From: Candidatus Krumholzibacteriia bacterium
GTDB taxonomy: Bacteria; Krumholzibacteriota; Krumholzibacteriia; LZORAL124-64-63
Direction of reading: 5' to 3'
Assembly (NCBI GenBank): GCA_016744705.1
Contig: JADGDU010000017.1
Span: 1-64,000, forward strand
Length of the DNA stretch: 64,000 nt
The notes below the pieces were generated by a model. The model was not told the origin of the DNA, searched no databases, and saw nothing but the letters and a program-made list of their open reading frames with translations. Positions 34,539 through 44,535 of this stretch are shown here, piece after piece. Numbering within the stretch: position 1 is the first letter of the stretch; each line of letters starts with the position of its first letter. The translations under genes were made by a program, and so were the position numbers.

Positions 34539-36911
34539 CTATTCAGGGTTGGCTGGAGTCCAGCCACACTGCACATCAGTATCATCTTCAAAAATGATAT
34601 TGAAGCTTTGTTCTGCTGTCATCAATGTCCCGTCTTCAGCATAAACGGCACTGTCCATTGCCCCATCTTTCAGCAACAGAGACGTGCTGGGCGAATAACT
34701 ACCCGGGAAACAATCACGCCAGGTCTCACCCGCGTTCAAGACTCCTGGAGGTCTTACCGTTTCAAACAAATGATATTTGGCTGGACGCAAGGGATAAAAG
34801 CCACAAGCTGTTTGATCCAGAGCCAGAGCCCTCACCGAGCCGCCGCTCATCTGACGCAAACAGACATCCATCAAATTGTTGGTGATCTCTTCGTCACCCC
34901 CGGCCATGGTACTATTGACTACGAGACGGAAAGTTTCCATACCCAAAGACACCATTTGGTCAGGAACAAAGAAATTAACCGTCAATTTCCAAAGGCCATC
35001 CTGAGCACTGACTTCGATGTTCTCGGCACCAAATTCAGCCCCCCAAGTGGGAGTATTTACATTATCGATACCACCACCATCTTTGATGGCATTATCTGGG
35101 TCACAATCGTAATCGACCTGGTATCTCCAGCCTCTGGCCCTATTCAGGGCATCAATATAAGCTTCCCGGGGATCATCCATTCCATGCAAGTAAATAGTCA
35201 TGGAGTAGGTTCTGCATATAAAGTTGTAGAACAAAGCAGGATCGGGGGCTTCCAATTGGAAACTCGGGTTATATGTAGTCTTATTGACCGCAAGGTTCAT
35301 TGGTTGGTACCGATTGGTCAGATAGGTCCGTTCAGGTTGTGGGGCATTAGGATACCGGGGAATATAGAAAGTTGTGTCCCCATTAAAACAGGGATGACCA
35401 GGTTCCCGTGGATCATAACACTCCATATCCATAGGCATGCTGGATCCTTGGTCCACATTAGGCACCAATTCCACACATTGCACACAGGGAGGATAGCCCA
35501 CTTCAAAATCAAAAGTAGGAATTGATCCATCTCGCCGGCCATGCTCGTCAATGGCTTGCATTGCAAAGCTGAAGGAGGTTTTGGGACCAACAAGGAACCC
35601 AAGTGTATCGGCATACCAACCATCGAGACCTGCATCCCACTCTGGCTCAAAATCCAGATCACTGGCACCGGAGGAGAAACTAAACGGCTGGTTGGAGTAA
35701 TCATACCGCACTCCCCGGGCAATCCCAGTCAACCCAATTTTAAAATCAGGATCAAGCACAGCGTCGTCAACATTGTCCCTAGCAAGAGCCTTAAAGACCA
35801 CATATGAGCGGTCCGGAATACGAGCTCCCTGCTGGAACGGATAGTGTGTATTGGTCGGATCGTTCAAGAGGGTATAATACGGATAGGTGCTGGTATCCGG
35901 ATCTGCAATGTCAGCATGGGCCCAATCACGGCCCTGCAAAATGATCGTTTCAGGATCATGGTTCACTACGAAATTAAAATTCCGCAAGTCATTGGAAACC
36001 TCAACGCCAGCCACATCAATAGAGTTGATCACAACATCAACGCCACCGCTCTCCAGTTCCATACCGAAAGGGTTAGTACTGCTGCTACCGTCGTTCTGGA
36101 ATAGCAGGCTGTTGATTTCCGCAAAATAAGAGAAGCTATCACCAGTGGATTCATTGAATAATCGTGGATGCCAGCAATCGGTGAATGCGGGCTGACAATT
36201 TCCACCCAACTCGCCGTCTAGGCGCCACTTGTAGCCATAAAGGCCATCATCATAAGGATAAACAGTATCTACACGGGCCAAGGCCTCAAGGTCGTAACCC
36301 AGGACATTGGGTGACTCGCCTTCCCAGTACACATGGTATGGCTTGCGATAACCTACGGTATCGGATACACCAGCAACCATGGCCACGGTATCAGTACCAG
36401 AGACCCGGAAGAAGTTGATGACTGGCGAGCCTAAAGTATTGCTGAAGAAATGCAGCCGCGCCGGAGTACGATCAAAATCACCAAAGTCATCCACGGCCAC
36501 CATATGGAACGTCATGTCCGCAGAAGGTGCAGTCCCCTGGTTAATCTGGAAGTCAAAAATGGAATCGGTTTTTGTGGTCCAGTGGGAAAATTCCAAATGG
36601 CTGATATCCAGAGCCGGATTGAACCGTGCATCCTCTTCATCCTCAGCCGTATCTTCATTTTGCACGGAAGTATCGGTGACAGCCCAGACAAACTTCTCCA
36701 CCAGGCCATCTTCGTCCCGCCCATACCAGAACATATGGTAATGATAATAACCACCACCACCTTCCAGTGGTGCTCCAATGAGAAAGGTCTCCGGGGCCCG
36801 GTTGACCACCACGGCCTCGGGCTGGAAAGCTCTGCATCCGGTGAAAAATGAGATGACAACAAGAGCCATTGCCAGCAATAGCCACCTGAAGGTTTTAAGC
36901 CTGGTATTCAT
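34539..36911 (-). CDS. Surface lipoprotein, first gene of the unit
   Basis: The 790-residue protein has a lipoprotein signal peptide (SFFTGC, Cys about 26). Its N-terminal module reads NRAPETFLIGAPLEGG...FWYGRDEDGLVEKFVWAVTD and MVAVDDFGDFDRTPARLHFF, clearly related to the module in the next protein. An Asp/Tyr-rich middle region with Ig-like spacing follows (HDPETIILQGRDWAHADI). The C-terminal third contains several Cys and a YNFICRTYSMTIYLHGM segment that I cannot place. No sorting domain is present. A strong promoter (37057-37086) with an overlapping palindrome lies about 145 bases upstream. The 45-base gap to the next gene suggests cotranscription. Confidence 0.87.
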   Translation of the reverse strand: MNTRLKTFRWLLLAMALVVISFFTGCRAFQPEAVVVNRAPETFLIGAPLEGGGGYYHYHMFWYGRDEDGLVEKFVWAVTDTSVQNEDTAEDEEDARFNPALDISHLEFSHWTTKTDSIFDFQINQGTAPSADMTFHMVAVDDFGDFDRTPARLHFFSNTLGSPVINFFRVSGTDTVAMVAGVSDTVGYRKPYHVYWEGESPNVLGYDLEALARVDTVYPYDDGLYGYKWRLDGELGGNCQPAFTDCWHPRLFNESTGDSFSYFAEINSLLFQNDGSSSTNPFGMELESGGVDVVINSIDVAGVEVSNDLRNFNFVVNHDPETIILQGRDWAHADIADPDTSTYPYYTLLNDPTNTHYPFQQGARIPDRSYVVFKALARDNVDDAVLDPDFKIGLTGIARGVRYDYSNQPFSFSSGASDLDFEPEWDAGLDGWYADTLGFLVGPKTSFSFAMQAIDEHGRRDGSIPTFDFEVGYPPCVQCVELVPNVDQGSSMPMDMECYDPREPGHPCFNGDTTFYIPRYPNAPQPERTYLTNRYQPMNLAVNKTTYNPSFQLEAPDPALFYNFICRTYSMTIYLHGMDDPREAYIDALNRARGWRYQVDYDCDPDNAIKDGGGIDNVNTPTWGAEFGAENIEVSAQDGLWKLTVNFFVPDQMVSLGMETFRLVVNSTMAGGDEEITNNLMDVCLRQMSGGSVRALALDQTACGFYPLRPAKYHLFETVRPPGVLNAGETWRDCFPGSYSPSTSLLLKDGAMDSAVYAEDGTLMTAEQSFNIIFEDDTDVQCGWTPANPE

Positions 36912-37056
36912 ACTTGTGTGCGTCCCCTTGCAAACGTCGTGACGACTTCAGGTTATAGTCCGCCGTGGGTGGGCCTGGCGGCGGTTATCGCTGTGACTGG
37001 CACGGTTAGGTGAAAGTCACGCGAGCAGATGGGCTGGTTTTCGATCCAACCTCTGA

Positions 37057-37086
37057 AATATAGGGATTTGGGTCCGCTTGTGTCAA
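37057..37086 (-). promoter_or_regulatory. Strong sigma-70 promoter of the lipoprotein operon
   Basis: Minus-strand TTGACA (37081-37086), an 18-base spacer and TATATT (37057-37062): a perfect -35 box and a five-of-six -10 box. The expected start of transcription is near 37050. Confidence 0.72.
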
Positions 37087-37098
37087 CCTATAGGTTGA
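37083..37098. promoter_or_regulatory. Palindromic operator candidate overlapping the -35 box
   Basis: TCAACCTATAGGTTGA is a perfect 16-base palindrome covering four bases of the -35 hexamer of the lipoprotein-operon promoter. A dimeric regulator bound here would overlap polymerase. The regulator is unknown. Confidence 0.5.
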
Positions 37099-37150
37099 AT
37101 GAATTCCATTAAGATTTCCTTGCAAGCACTGGCTTTTCTCTTGGGGACAT

Positions 37151-37181
37151 AAAAAAGAAGCGGCCCCATAAAGGGGCCGCT
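37151..37181 (-). terminator. Rho-independent terminator after the 1004-residue secreted protein gene
   Basis: Nine-base stem AGCGGCCCC/GGGGCCGCT (37159-37167 with 37173-37181) with a five-base loop, followed on the minus strand by TCTTTTTT. It lies 37 bases after the stop codon. Confidence 0.9.
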
Positions 37182-37218
37182 CCCAAACAGCTTACGCTGA
37201 AGTGTTCTCAGAAGAGAA

Positions 37219-40200
37219 TTACTTCACCAGAGCCATCTTGCTGACCTGAACTTCACCAGCGGTGCGTGCTTCGTAGAAGTACACGCCGGAGGAGACGTTG
37301 GAACCCTGAGAGTTGGTGCCGTCCCACATAATGTGGTCAGCGCCAGCTGCACGAGTTTCATCGATCAGAGTTTTAACCAATTCGCCACGCACATTGTAGA
37401 TCTTCAGAGTCAAGTGCCCAGCCTTAGGCATGTTGAACTCGATCTTGGTGGTGGGGTTGAACGGGTTAGGATAGTTCTTGGCGAAGAACTTGTCGGCGCC
37501 AGGAACGTCGGTGGGAGCCCAGGTATCATTGGCAACCTGGAAGTATGCCAGAACTTCACGCAATACATTGGCACGAGTAGACAAGCCACCTACGGGATTG
37601 TCAGTGTCAGTGTACAAGTAGCTGAAGTCGTAAGGCATAGTGATCACGCGGTCATTATCAACCAGGTTCAAGGTAGCAGCAGAATACGTGTAATCTGCAA
37701 TGCCACTTGGGTTGGTGAAACGAGCCAAGCGTTCAGCACCATCACCAGCGGTTACGGCATCAAAAGTATTGATTCCGAAACAGCCACCAAAGGCAACCCA
37801 GCTATTTGTGGAGAAGAACACGCTGTTGCCGGTTTCAGCCAGCACAACAGGAGTGGTCTGTCCATTGATGAAGGGGCGAATGTCATTGGAGCTGACAGCG
37901 ATATTCATGAAATCACTCACGAAGTTGCTTGTCAGGTCACCAGAGTGATTCATGCCACTGGCCAAGTCGTCACCAGTGAAGAATGCATCACGGCCATCGC
38001 CGAAGGCAAACCAATCCATCAAAACATTGATATCGCGAGAAGGATCATTGTCATAATCGTTGTTCGCGATAGTGTTCACACCCAGATCTCCGGAGGTGTA
38101 CAGCAGGTCTTTGTAATCCTTGATCTGATCGTAAACAGCACGGCCACCAAGACCATTACCGATACCAGAGGAAGGAGCATTGGTGTAATAGGCATCGTAG
38201 TGCACGCCCATTTCCAGACCCAAGTTGTTCAAAGCGGTGTACCATTCGTTTTCGCCGCCACGGTTCCCAAAGTCATTCCAGAACAGGATACCGGGGTAAG
38301 ATCCGTCAGCATTTACGCTAGGCAATGCGTGGACCTGGAATCCGGTGTTATAGACGGTGGGATTGCTGAAGTCGCCAAAGCCACTGATGTTACTAGGCAG
38401 CGTAGCTGTCTGAGGATTAGCGTGGGCAACTTCGTCTGTAGCTTCAAAGTAGTAATGCAGAACATCACCGGGGAACAGGAAGCCGCTATCAGGCAGATCG
38501 TAGTAATAGGAGGTGGTGAAACCTTCCTGAATACCATCGGTGCTACCGGAAGCGCCCCATGCGGGATCACGAACACTGTCGAAGACAGGGTTGCGGTCCA
38601 TAGTGTAAACCAAGCGGTTGGAGATCAGCTGACCACCAACACGCACGGAAGCAACATCACAACGGATGGAGTCACCGGGGATGTTGAGTTCTTCTGAAGC
38701 AGCAGCAATATTCTGTGCTTGATCAAAACGAACGTTATTGGCAGCAAGGTCAGTGAAGTCAACTTCTTCGCCGATTTCACTGAAGTTATCCTGTGCAATA
38801 TCGATTTCGCGAGTAGACATGCCAGGTCCGAAAGCGGAGTAGGCAACGAAACGCACGTTATCAAAGTAAGGCGCGGGGTAACCATCGTCGCCGATATAGC
38901 CCCAGTTGTAACCTAACTCGTTGATTCGAAGCTGAACCTGAGCATGAGTCGCGCCAGGCACGATCAAATCAGTCACAACTTCACCAGCGCGCAGATAATC
39001 TGGTCCGCCATAATACACAAGGTTACGGTCGTTCCATGCAGCACTTTCGATAGGGCTTGCAACTTCATCATCGGTTGAACGCACTTGCCATTGGTAGAAA
39101 ATGCCAGGGGCATCAGCAGTGAGATCTTCGTGACGATAAACGCCGAAAGTCAAATTAGCACCGGTATACTCAGAACCGGGCCAAGTGACAACAGGGCTAA
39201 CCACGTTGGTCAACATGTGACCGTCAGTGGTGGCACCACCAGTGGTGTTCACAATGTAGCCGCCGGGGCCATAGCACCATTCCTGGCAATAGCTGGGGCC
39301 TACACCCTCAACCTGGTTACCATCATCAATGAAGGCTACCTGGGGTGAGTAGTTGGTGTTACAAGGATCGATGTCTTCCAGGCCAACCCAGAGGTTGGTG
39401 AAATCACCAACACCCAGAGGGTAAGCAGGAAGGAAATCACCAAAGGTACCGTCTTCGAAGTCAGTCATGACATCGTAGCCACCGTTGGTAGCCGTCACGT
39501 GGATATCATCCACCTGGCAGGCGCCGTTGCCGTAGTAACTACAATCTTCATCAGAGAAGCCGCCATCACTGGTGACAAGAATTTCGAAGCGAACTTCGTC
39601 ATTATTCTCGCCAACATAATCAGCAGCACCATAAGAGTGACTGTATGAGAAGTTTTCAGCCGCATGGACACCATCGTTTACAGAAGACACCACGGGGGCA
39701 TCAGCAGTCTGGAAACGGAAGGTGACGTAATCATATGCAGGCTCGGTATTACTATTAAAGATACCGCTGACAGTCATGGTACAACCGGCGTTTGCATCGG
39801 CAACCACATAGCTGAATCCAAGAATGTCATTCCAGTCATTACCGTAACCACCAATGACATCGTCATCAGCACAAGCAGCATAAGTTACATCGCCACAAAG
39901 AGCAGCAAGGTTACCAGCGCCACCAGGAAAGTTGGAAGCTTCGTAGTCGCTTACTAACCAGTGAGTTACGGTAGGCTGGGTTACATCCCAGTGAGTCCAG
40001 TCATTCCAGGCAGGGTTGCCCGCCATGTCTTCAAACTGACCATTGACCTGGGCACCACTGCCCCAAGGACCAATCAGGAAGACTGTGTCGCGTCCGGACT
40101 TTGCAAAATTGGCATTGCCACCGTGAAACACACCGTCATGGCCAATAGCACGCTGCGGAAGATCCGTAGCAAATGCATTCATGGCAAAAACGAGCGTGAG

Positions 40201-40233
40201 CGCGAGGCAAGCGAACATAGTGAATCTTTTCAT
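37219..40233 (-). CDS. Large secreted protein with T9SS-like C-terminal sorting domain
   Basis: About 1004 residues. The signal peptide is MKRFTMFACLALTLVFAMNAFA. The mature part is poor in Lys and rich in Asp, Asn, Gly and aromatic residues. Paired Cys occur in the first half (ALCGDVTYAACADDD, YCQEWCYGPGG), then an Ig-like stretch. A segment around 640-830 (GILFWNDFGNRGGENEW..., YKDLLYTSGDLG) looks like an amidotransferase/gingipain-like alpha-beta domain without a catalytic dyad I can name. The end is the classical sorting domain: FAKNYPNPFNPTTKIEFNM, LTLKIYNVRGELVKTL, SSGVYFYEART, KMALVK. The ATG at 40231-40233 follows GGGGGG. It is flanked by its own terminator and a long leader, so it is probably expressed alone. 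Function unknown. Confidence 0.9.
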   Translation of the reverse strand: MKRFTMFACLALTLVFAMNAFATDLPQRAIGHDGVFHGGNANFAKSGRDTVFLIGPWGSGAQVNGQFEDMAGNPAWNDWTHWDVTQPTVTHWLVSDYEASNFPGGAGNLAALCGDVTYAACADDDVIGGYGNDWNDILGFSYVVADANAGCTMTVSGIFNSNTEPAYDYVTFRFQTADAPVVSSVNDGVHAAENFSYSHSYGAADYVGENNDEVRFEILVTSDGGFSDEDCSYYGNGACQVDDIHVTATNGGYDVMTDFEDGTFGDFLPAYPLGVGDFTNLWVGLEDIDPCNTNYSPQVAFIDDGNQVEGVGPSYCQEWCYGPGGYIVNTTGGATTDGHMLTNVVSPVVTWPGSEYTGANLTFGVYRHEDLTADAPGIFYQWQVRSTDDEVASPIESAAWNDRNLVYYGGPDYLRAGEVVTDLIVPGATHAQVQLRINELGYNWGYIGDDGYPAPYFDNVRFVAYSAFGPGMSTREIDIAQDNFSEIGEEVDFTDLAANNVRFDQAQNIAAASEELNIPGDSIRCDVASVRVGGQLISNRLVYTMDRNPVFDSVRDPAWGASGSTDGIQEGFTTSYYYDLPDSGFLFPGDVLHYYFEATDEVAHANPQTATLPSNISGFGDFSNPTVYNTGFQVHALPSVNADGSYPGILFWNDFGNRGGENEWYTALNNLGLEMGVHYDAYYTNAPSSGIGNGLGGRAVYDQIKDYKDLLYTSGDLGVNTIANNDYDNDPSRDINVLMDWFAFGDGRDAFFTGDDLASGMNHSGDLTSNFVSDFMNIAVSSNDIRPFINGQTTPVVLAETGNSVFFSTNSWVAFGGCFGINTFDAVTAGDGAERLARFTNPSGIADYTYSAATLNLVDNDRVITMPYDFSYLYTDTDNPVGGLSTRANVLREVLAYFQVANDTWAPTDVPGADKFFAKNYPNPFNPTTKIEFNMPKAGHLTLKIYNVRGELVKTLIDETRAAGADHIMWDGTNSQGSNVSSGVYFYEARTAGEVQVSKMALVK

Positions 40234-40339
40234 CTTTTTCCCCCCATCGTTGAACAAGTCAACACATGGTTAGGCGAACGATTGCTGTGCCGCATAGCGT
40301 GATTCATTTAGCGAGCGAGCACAGATAGTGGACGACAAT

Positions 40340-40390
40340 AGGTTCCCGGGTGCATGTCCTGCGCAGCAAGCTGCGCTCTGAGCGGGACCT
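40340..40390 (-). other. Compound hairpin in the leader of the 1004-residue protein gene
   Basis: Outer arms AGGTTCCCG (40340-40348) and CGGGACCT (40383-40390) pair with a one-base bulge. Inner arms GCGCAGC (40361-40367) and GCTGCGC (40370-40376) pair perfectly around AA. No T run follows on the minus strand, so it is not a typical terminator. It lies 107-157 bases before the start codon. It may be an mRNA-stability or regulatory structure; this is inference. Confidence 0.45.
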
Positions 40391-40575
40391 CCTAAACAGT
40401 TGCAGACCAATGATGACGAGCGAACAAGGTGTCAAGTGAACTATTGGATTGTTGAGTGGAATACTCGGTCAACGCACCTCAAGGGATGGGAACAGATTGT
40501 CTTTGAGTCGCTGCATTACCTTATTAGAAAAGTACCAGTCAGTCAATAGTGTTTATCAAAAAACAACTATTAGAC

Positions 40576-40607
40576 AAAAACCGGCCCTTTTCCGTGGAAA
40601 AGGGCCG
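40576..40607 (-). terminator. Rho-independent terminator ending the 14-gene operon
   Basis: Perfect 12-base stem CGGCCCTTTTCC with its complement (40582-40593 and 40596-40607), followed on the minus strand by GTTTTTG. It begins 27 bases after the glyS stop codon. Confidence 0.88.
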
Positions 40608-40634
40608 ACATTCATTATAAAACTTTGAAATTTC

Positions 40635-42830
40635 CTACTTTTCCGCAGCTGCCACTTCTGCAAAATCAGCATAACGGGCAAATAAACCCTGAATTTCGGC
40701 TAAAAAAGCATGTCTGAGCAATTTCAAATCCGGGTCATCGGCATTGACCCTGACTTTTTCAAAATATTCATCAATGGCCGGCCCCAAACCAGAGAGTAAG
40801 GCGAAGACTTTATCATAGTCATGGCCTGATTCAGCCTCATTCAACTCTGCGGCAGCTTTGGCAACCAACTGGCGAAGTTGCTGTTCCACTGGATCGGGCA
40901 TCAACTGAAAATTGGCTCCACCGGCCCCACTGCCCCCATTTTTCCAACGCGTCAGACAAGCATCCAGCTCGGAAAAGTCCAGCACACCACCCTTTAAAAT
41001 ATTCCTGCATCTCTTAAATCCAGTGGCCAGAAGTTGGAAATCATCCCGGTCACGATAGCGAGTCAGGGCATCCACCCAATCCAATGCATCTGCAGGATCT
41101 CTCCACCGAACGGGCATGACCGCGCGCACTACATCAGGATCGCGTTCCTGGTTTTCCATGAAAAATCCAGACAGACGAGTTTTTACAAACTCGCGGATCC
41201 CAGCGGACACTTCATCCAGATCCTTGGTGGAGGCATAACCTGCCACCTGATCCAAGGCTTTTTGCAAAGCATGCTCCAAATTGACATGAACTTTTTCGGC
41301 CAACAAAATTCGTAGAACAGCCAAAACGTGGCGCCGCAAAGCATAAGGATCTTTGGCTCCGGTGGGTACAAACCCAGCCAACCAACAGCCAGCCACATTG
41401 TCCAGACGATCAGCCACCGATAGAATGGCGCTGATCCGGTCCACGGGAAGAGCACTGACAGCAGATCGGGGCAGGTAGTGATTTTCTATGGCCTGGCATA
41501 CGTTATCCGGTTCTCCGGCCAAGGCTGCATACCGTGCGCCAATAAAGCCCTCCAGCTTGGTGAACTCTTTGCCATCTTTGATCATTTCACTGACCAGATC
41601 GCTTTTACAAATTTGTGCCGCTCGGTCCAAAGCCGCTTTCTGATCAGACTCACCGGCCATGCCGTTGTTCCATAACCAGTCGCTCAAGCCGGCAATGCGT
41701 TTGGTTTTATCCAGAACACTGCCAAGCCCTTCAAGCCAGGTGACAGTGCCCAGCATGTCGGTTCGTTCTTCAGGTGACTTTTTCTGATCGAACTCCCAAT
41801 AGAATAAGGCGTCGGCCAGGCGGGCATGTAGAACCCGCTCGTTTCCAGCAATGACATTGTCCAAGTGGTCAGGACCACCACAACGCACCGCAGCAAACCG
41901 GGGTTTCAAGCCCTGGCCGTCGGCTCGCACCACAGAAAAGTACTTTTGATGGCTTTTCATGGCTGTGGTCACCACTTCAGCGGGAAGCTCCAGATAATCT
42001 TCACTGAAGGCCCCCAGGAAAGGAGTCGGGTATTCCAGTAGGAAAACCACTTCCGTTAGCAATTCCTCATCTTCCAATATTTTGGCATCGGTATCATATT
42101 GAGCCAAAGTCTCCTGTAACCCCTCACTGATGATGCGGCGGCGTTCCTCATGGTCGGCAACCACACCAGCCTCAAGCAGGAGATCGAAGTATTTATCAGG
42201 TGAAGGCAATTCGATACGGCGGTCACCTGAGAGGGTACGGTGCCCTCGGGTTTCCCGACCAGCCTGGATAAAGCCTACAGCCAAAGGAACCTGTTCATTT
42301 CCCAGCAGGGCCACCAACCATTGCAGAGGACGGGCATATTCCAAATCGTGATTCCCCCACCTCATGGTTTTACGGAAAGGAATCCCCTTTATAATACCTG
42401 GCAGAATCTGGGACAGCACTTCGGCGGCCGGCAATCCGGGTTCTGACTTGCGCACCAGGAGAAACTCTCCGCGCTTATCTTCGCCCCGTCCGCAATCCTC
42501 CAAAGGCAGGCCCACTTTTTTCGAAAATCCCATGGCCGCAGGAGTAGGGTTTCCATCAGCATCAAAAGCCACCTTCACCGGAGGTCCCTTGATTTCCACA
42601 TCCCGATCGGGTTGGCGAGCCGATAATCCATCAACCAACAAGGCCATGCGCCGAGGTGTGGCCACCACACGAAGACTGTCCCAGGTCAGGTAATGAGCGG
42701 CAAATTCCTGGGCCACCGTTTTTTCCAAATGCTTCATGGCATTGGGGATAAAGCGAGCAGGGATTTCTTCACTGCCAATTTCCAACAGGAATGGCAGTTT
42801 GTCATTTGGATTCAAGTTTTCAATGCTCAT
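40635..42830 (-). CDS. glyS: Glycyl-tRNA synthetase beta subunit
   Basis: Beta chain of the bacterial alpha2-beta2 glycyl-tRNA synthetase; it binds tRNA-Gly while the alpha chain activates glycine. The 731-residue protein starts [20 protein letters not shown] and contains [28 protein letters not shown] and the [11 protein letters not shown] stretch. An HD-like domain and the C-terminal anticodon-binding DALR region ([15 protein letters not shown]) follow. Its ATG overlaps the glyQ stop by four bases. It is the last gene of the long operon and is followed by a strong terminator. Confidence 0.97.
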   Translation of the reverse strand: MSIENLNPNDKLPFLLEIGSEEIPARFIPNAMKHLEKTVAQEFAAHYLTWDSLRVVATPRRMALLVDGLSARQPDRDVEIKGPPVKVAFDADGNPTPAAMGFSKKVGLPLEDCGRGEDKRGEFLLVRKSEPGLPAAEVLSQILPGIIKGIPFRKTMRWGNHDLEYARPLQWLVALLGNEQVPLAVGFIQAGRETRGHRTLSGDRRIELPSPDKYFDLLLEAGVVADHEERRRIISEGLQETLAQYDTDAKILEDEELLTEVVFLLEYPTPFLGAFSEDYLELPAEVVTTAMKSHQKYFSVVRADGQGLKPRFAAVRCGGPDHLDNVIAGNERVLHARLADALFYWEFDQKKSPEERTDMLGTVTWLEGLGSVLDKTKRIAGLSDWLWNNGMAGESDQKAALDRAAQICKSDLVSEMIKDGKEFTKLEGFIGARYAALAGEPDNVCQAIENHYLPRSAVSALPVDRISAILSVADRLDNVAGCWLAGFVPTGAKDPYALRRHVLAVLRILLAEKVHVNLEHALQKALDQVAGYASTKDLDEVSAGIREFVKTRLSGFFMENQERDPDVVRAVMPVRWRDPADALDWVDALTRYRDRDDFQLLATGFKRCRNILKGGVLDFSELDACLTRWKNGGSGAGGANFQLMPDPVEQQLRQLVAKAAAELNEAESGHDYDKVFALLSGLGPAIDEYFEKVRVNADDPDLKLLRHAFLAEIQGLFARYADFAEVAAAEK

Positions 42831-43711
42831 TCGCCTTGCTTCTCCTTAAGAAGAGGGAACCCCAGTTCCTCACGGCTTTTGACATAAGATTGGGCAGCCT
42901 GCCGGGACAAATTGCGAACCCGGGCAATATAACCTGTGCGTTCGGTGACGGAGATAGCGCCCCTGGCTTCCAGCAAATTGAAAAGATGGCTGCATTTGAC
43001 AGCAGCGTCATAACCGGGAAAGACCAAACCAGCATCCAGCAGTTGGCGAGCTTCGGTTTCTTTCTCATCAAAATGGCGGCGATACATGTCCACATCAGCA
43101 TGATCAAAATTGAACCCGGAGAATTCAACCTCCGATTGTCCCATCACGTCTTCCCAGGTTAGGCCTCCGCCCCAAATGATATCCTTGAGATGGTCCACCC
43201 CCTGGACAAACATGCACAGACGAAGCAAGCCATAGGTTAGCTCTACGGCCACGGGCTTACAGCGTATGCCCCCCACCTGCTGAAAGTATGTGAACTGAGA
43301 CACTTCCATGCCATCAAGCCATACTTCCCATCCCAAACCGGCGGCCCCCAGAGTGGGACTCTCCCAATCATCTTCCACAAAGCGGACATCATGCTCTTCG
43401 GCCTTGATTCCGATACTGCGCAAAGATTCCAGGTACAATTCCTGACTGTTGGCCGGATTGGGCTTTAAAAGAACCTGATACTGAAAGAATTGCTGCACCC
43501 GGTTGGGGTTTTCCAGATACCGCCCATCTTTGGGCCGCTTGCTGGGCTCCACATAAGCCACATTCCAGGGCTCAGGACCGAGAGAGCGCAGGAAGGTATT
43601 GGGATTGAATGTTCCCGCCCCCACCTCACTGTTGTAGGGTTGCACGATCACACAACCGTAATCGCTCCAAAATTTCTGCAGGTTGGCAATCATCTGCTGG
43701 TATTCCATCAT
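42827..43711 (-). CDS. glyQ: Glycyl-tRNA synthetase alpha subunit
   Basis: Class II catalytic subunit that forms glycyl-adenylate. The 294-residue protein has the typical start [20 protein letters not shown], motif 2 ([17 protein letters not shown]), the [16 protein letters not shown] segment and the C-terminal [17 protein letters not shown]. Two adjacent ATG codons start the frame; I keep the first, one base after the recO stop. Presence of glyQ and glyS in place of a single-chain glyQS is the usual bacterial form. Confidence 0.97.
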   Translation of the reverse strand: MMEYQQMIANLQKFWSDYGCVIVQPYNSEVGAGTFNPNTFLRSLGPEPWNVAYVEPSKRPKDGRYLENPNRVQQFFQYQVLLKPNPANSQELYLESLRSIGIKAEEHDVRFVEDDWESPTLGAAGLGWEVWLDGMEVSQFTYFQQVGGIRCKPVAVELTYGLLRLCMFVQGVDHLKDIIWGGGLTWEDVMGQSEVEFSGFNFDHADVDMYRRHFDEKETEARQLLDAGLVFPGYDAAVKCSHLFNLLEARGAISVTERTGYIARVRNLSRQAAQSYVKSREELGFPLLKEKQGE

Positions 43712-43712
43712 A

Positions 43713-44531
43713 TCAGTTAGTCTCCTCAGACCTTTTCACCGGCCGGAGCAAGTCCAGGGCGGTGGGCAATCGATACCCGGGCAGATGAAAGCCCAGAAAT
43801 CGGTGCAAATGGGCTCCCACCTCGCGGCGCAAAGCCCGGTTCATATCTTCCATATTTCTATCCAGAAAAACGCCATCCTGATAGGCGTTAAATTCACTCA
43901 AGGCATGGGTGCTGAGGGGCCGACCTGTACCCTGTCGTCCACAGGAGCTACAAACCATGCCACCTTCGGATTCACTGAACCACATCACATGGTCATTATT
44001 TCCTGGATCGGGTAATTCTCCACAGGAAGAACAACAGGAAATCTCCGGGTCCACACCGTGACGCCGCAGCAATTGCCATTCGAAAGCAAAGAATAGACGC
44101 GCAGGCCCCACTTGGGCTTCGGACGATAACATCCTGATGAAGGCATCGCAAACGGCAAACAACTCTTCTGGAGAGGAACCACCATCGGCCGCCTGCACAG
44201 GCCGGCACCGATCCACCAATTCCAGAGCGGCCAACAAGTAGGCCGAACGCTCAAGACTTAATCCTCCGGTCATGGGGTCCAGATTCACTGAACCTGATCT
44301 TAAATACTGCAATTCACGTTGGGCATTGAGAGAAAAATCCACATTTACCAGTCGTCCCGGCTCCACAAGAGGACGTAAGGTGGAACGAGGCCGTCTGGCT
44401 GCCTTAGCCAGAACGCGAACAAACCCCCGCTCGCTCGTAAGCAGGGAAGCAATGACACTGGTTTCACCACAGGGCCAAATCCTGAGAACCACCGCATCGG
44501 TGCTTATGGTGGGCTGTGGCAGAATCCCCAT
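43713..44531 (-). CDS. recO: DNA repair protein RecO
   Basis: Mediator of RecFOR recombination that helps load RecA onto SSB-coated single strands. The 272-residue protein has an N-terminal OB fold ([20 protein letters not shown]), a central helical region, and a four-Cys zinc finger CSSCGEL...VCSSCGR near residues 163-200. The start at 44529-44531, four bases after the mgtE stop, gives the usual RecO beginning; the frame is open 15 residues further upstream inside mgtE. Coupled between mgtE and glyQ. Confidence 0.93.
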   Translation of the reverse strand: MGILPQPTISTDAVVLRIWPCGETSVIASLLTSERGFVRVLAKAARRPRSTLRPLVEPGRLVNVDFSLNAQRELQYLRSGSVNLDPMTGGLSLERSAYLLAALELVDRCRPVQAADGGSSPEELFAVCDAFIRMLSSEAQVGPARLFFAFEWQLLRRHGVDPEISCCSSCGELPDPGNNDHVMWFSESEGGMVCSSCGRQGTGRPLSTHALSEFNAYQDGVFLDRNMEDMNRALRREVGAHLHRFLGFHLPGYRLPTALDLLRPVKRSEETN

Positions 44532-44535
44532 CAGA

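Larger units (their letters stand above)
36912..37218. other. Intergenic region between two surface-protein units
   Basis: About 300 bases without a gene. It holds the terminator of the 37219-40233 gene at the right, then a near-consensus promoter with a 16-base palindrome. A leader of about 140 bases follows, containing short inverted repeats such as GTCGT-G-ACGAC near 36937. Confidence 0.75.
40234..40634. other. Intergenic region upstream of the 1004-residue protein gene
   Basis: About 400 bases without a gene. It contains the glyS terminator (40582-40607), a weak promoter candidate with a perfect -35 TTGACA at 40430-40435 (spacer 17, poor -10 CATTGG), a compound hairpin at 40340-40390, and the inverted repeat GTTGA-N5-TCAAC at 40249-40263 just before the ribosome binding site. 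Confidence 0.7.

Noticed and set aside
37333..38697. 454-codon plus-strand open frame opposite the 1004-residue protein gene
   Set aside because: The minus-strand frame has a signal peptide and sorting domain; the plus frame has Val/Ile/Thr bias but no domain and no ribosome binding site.
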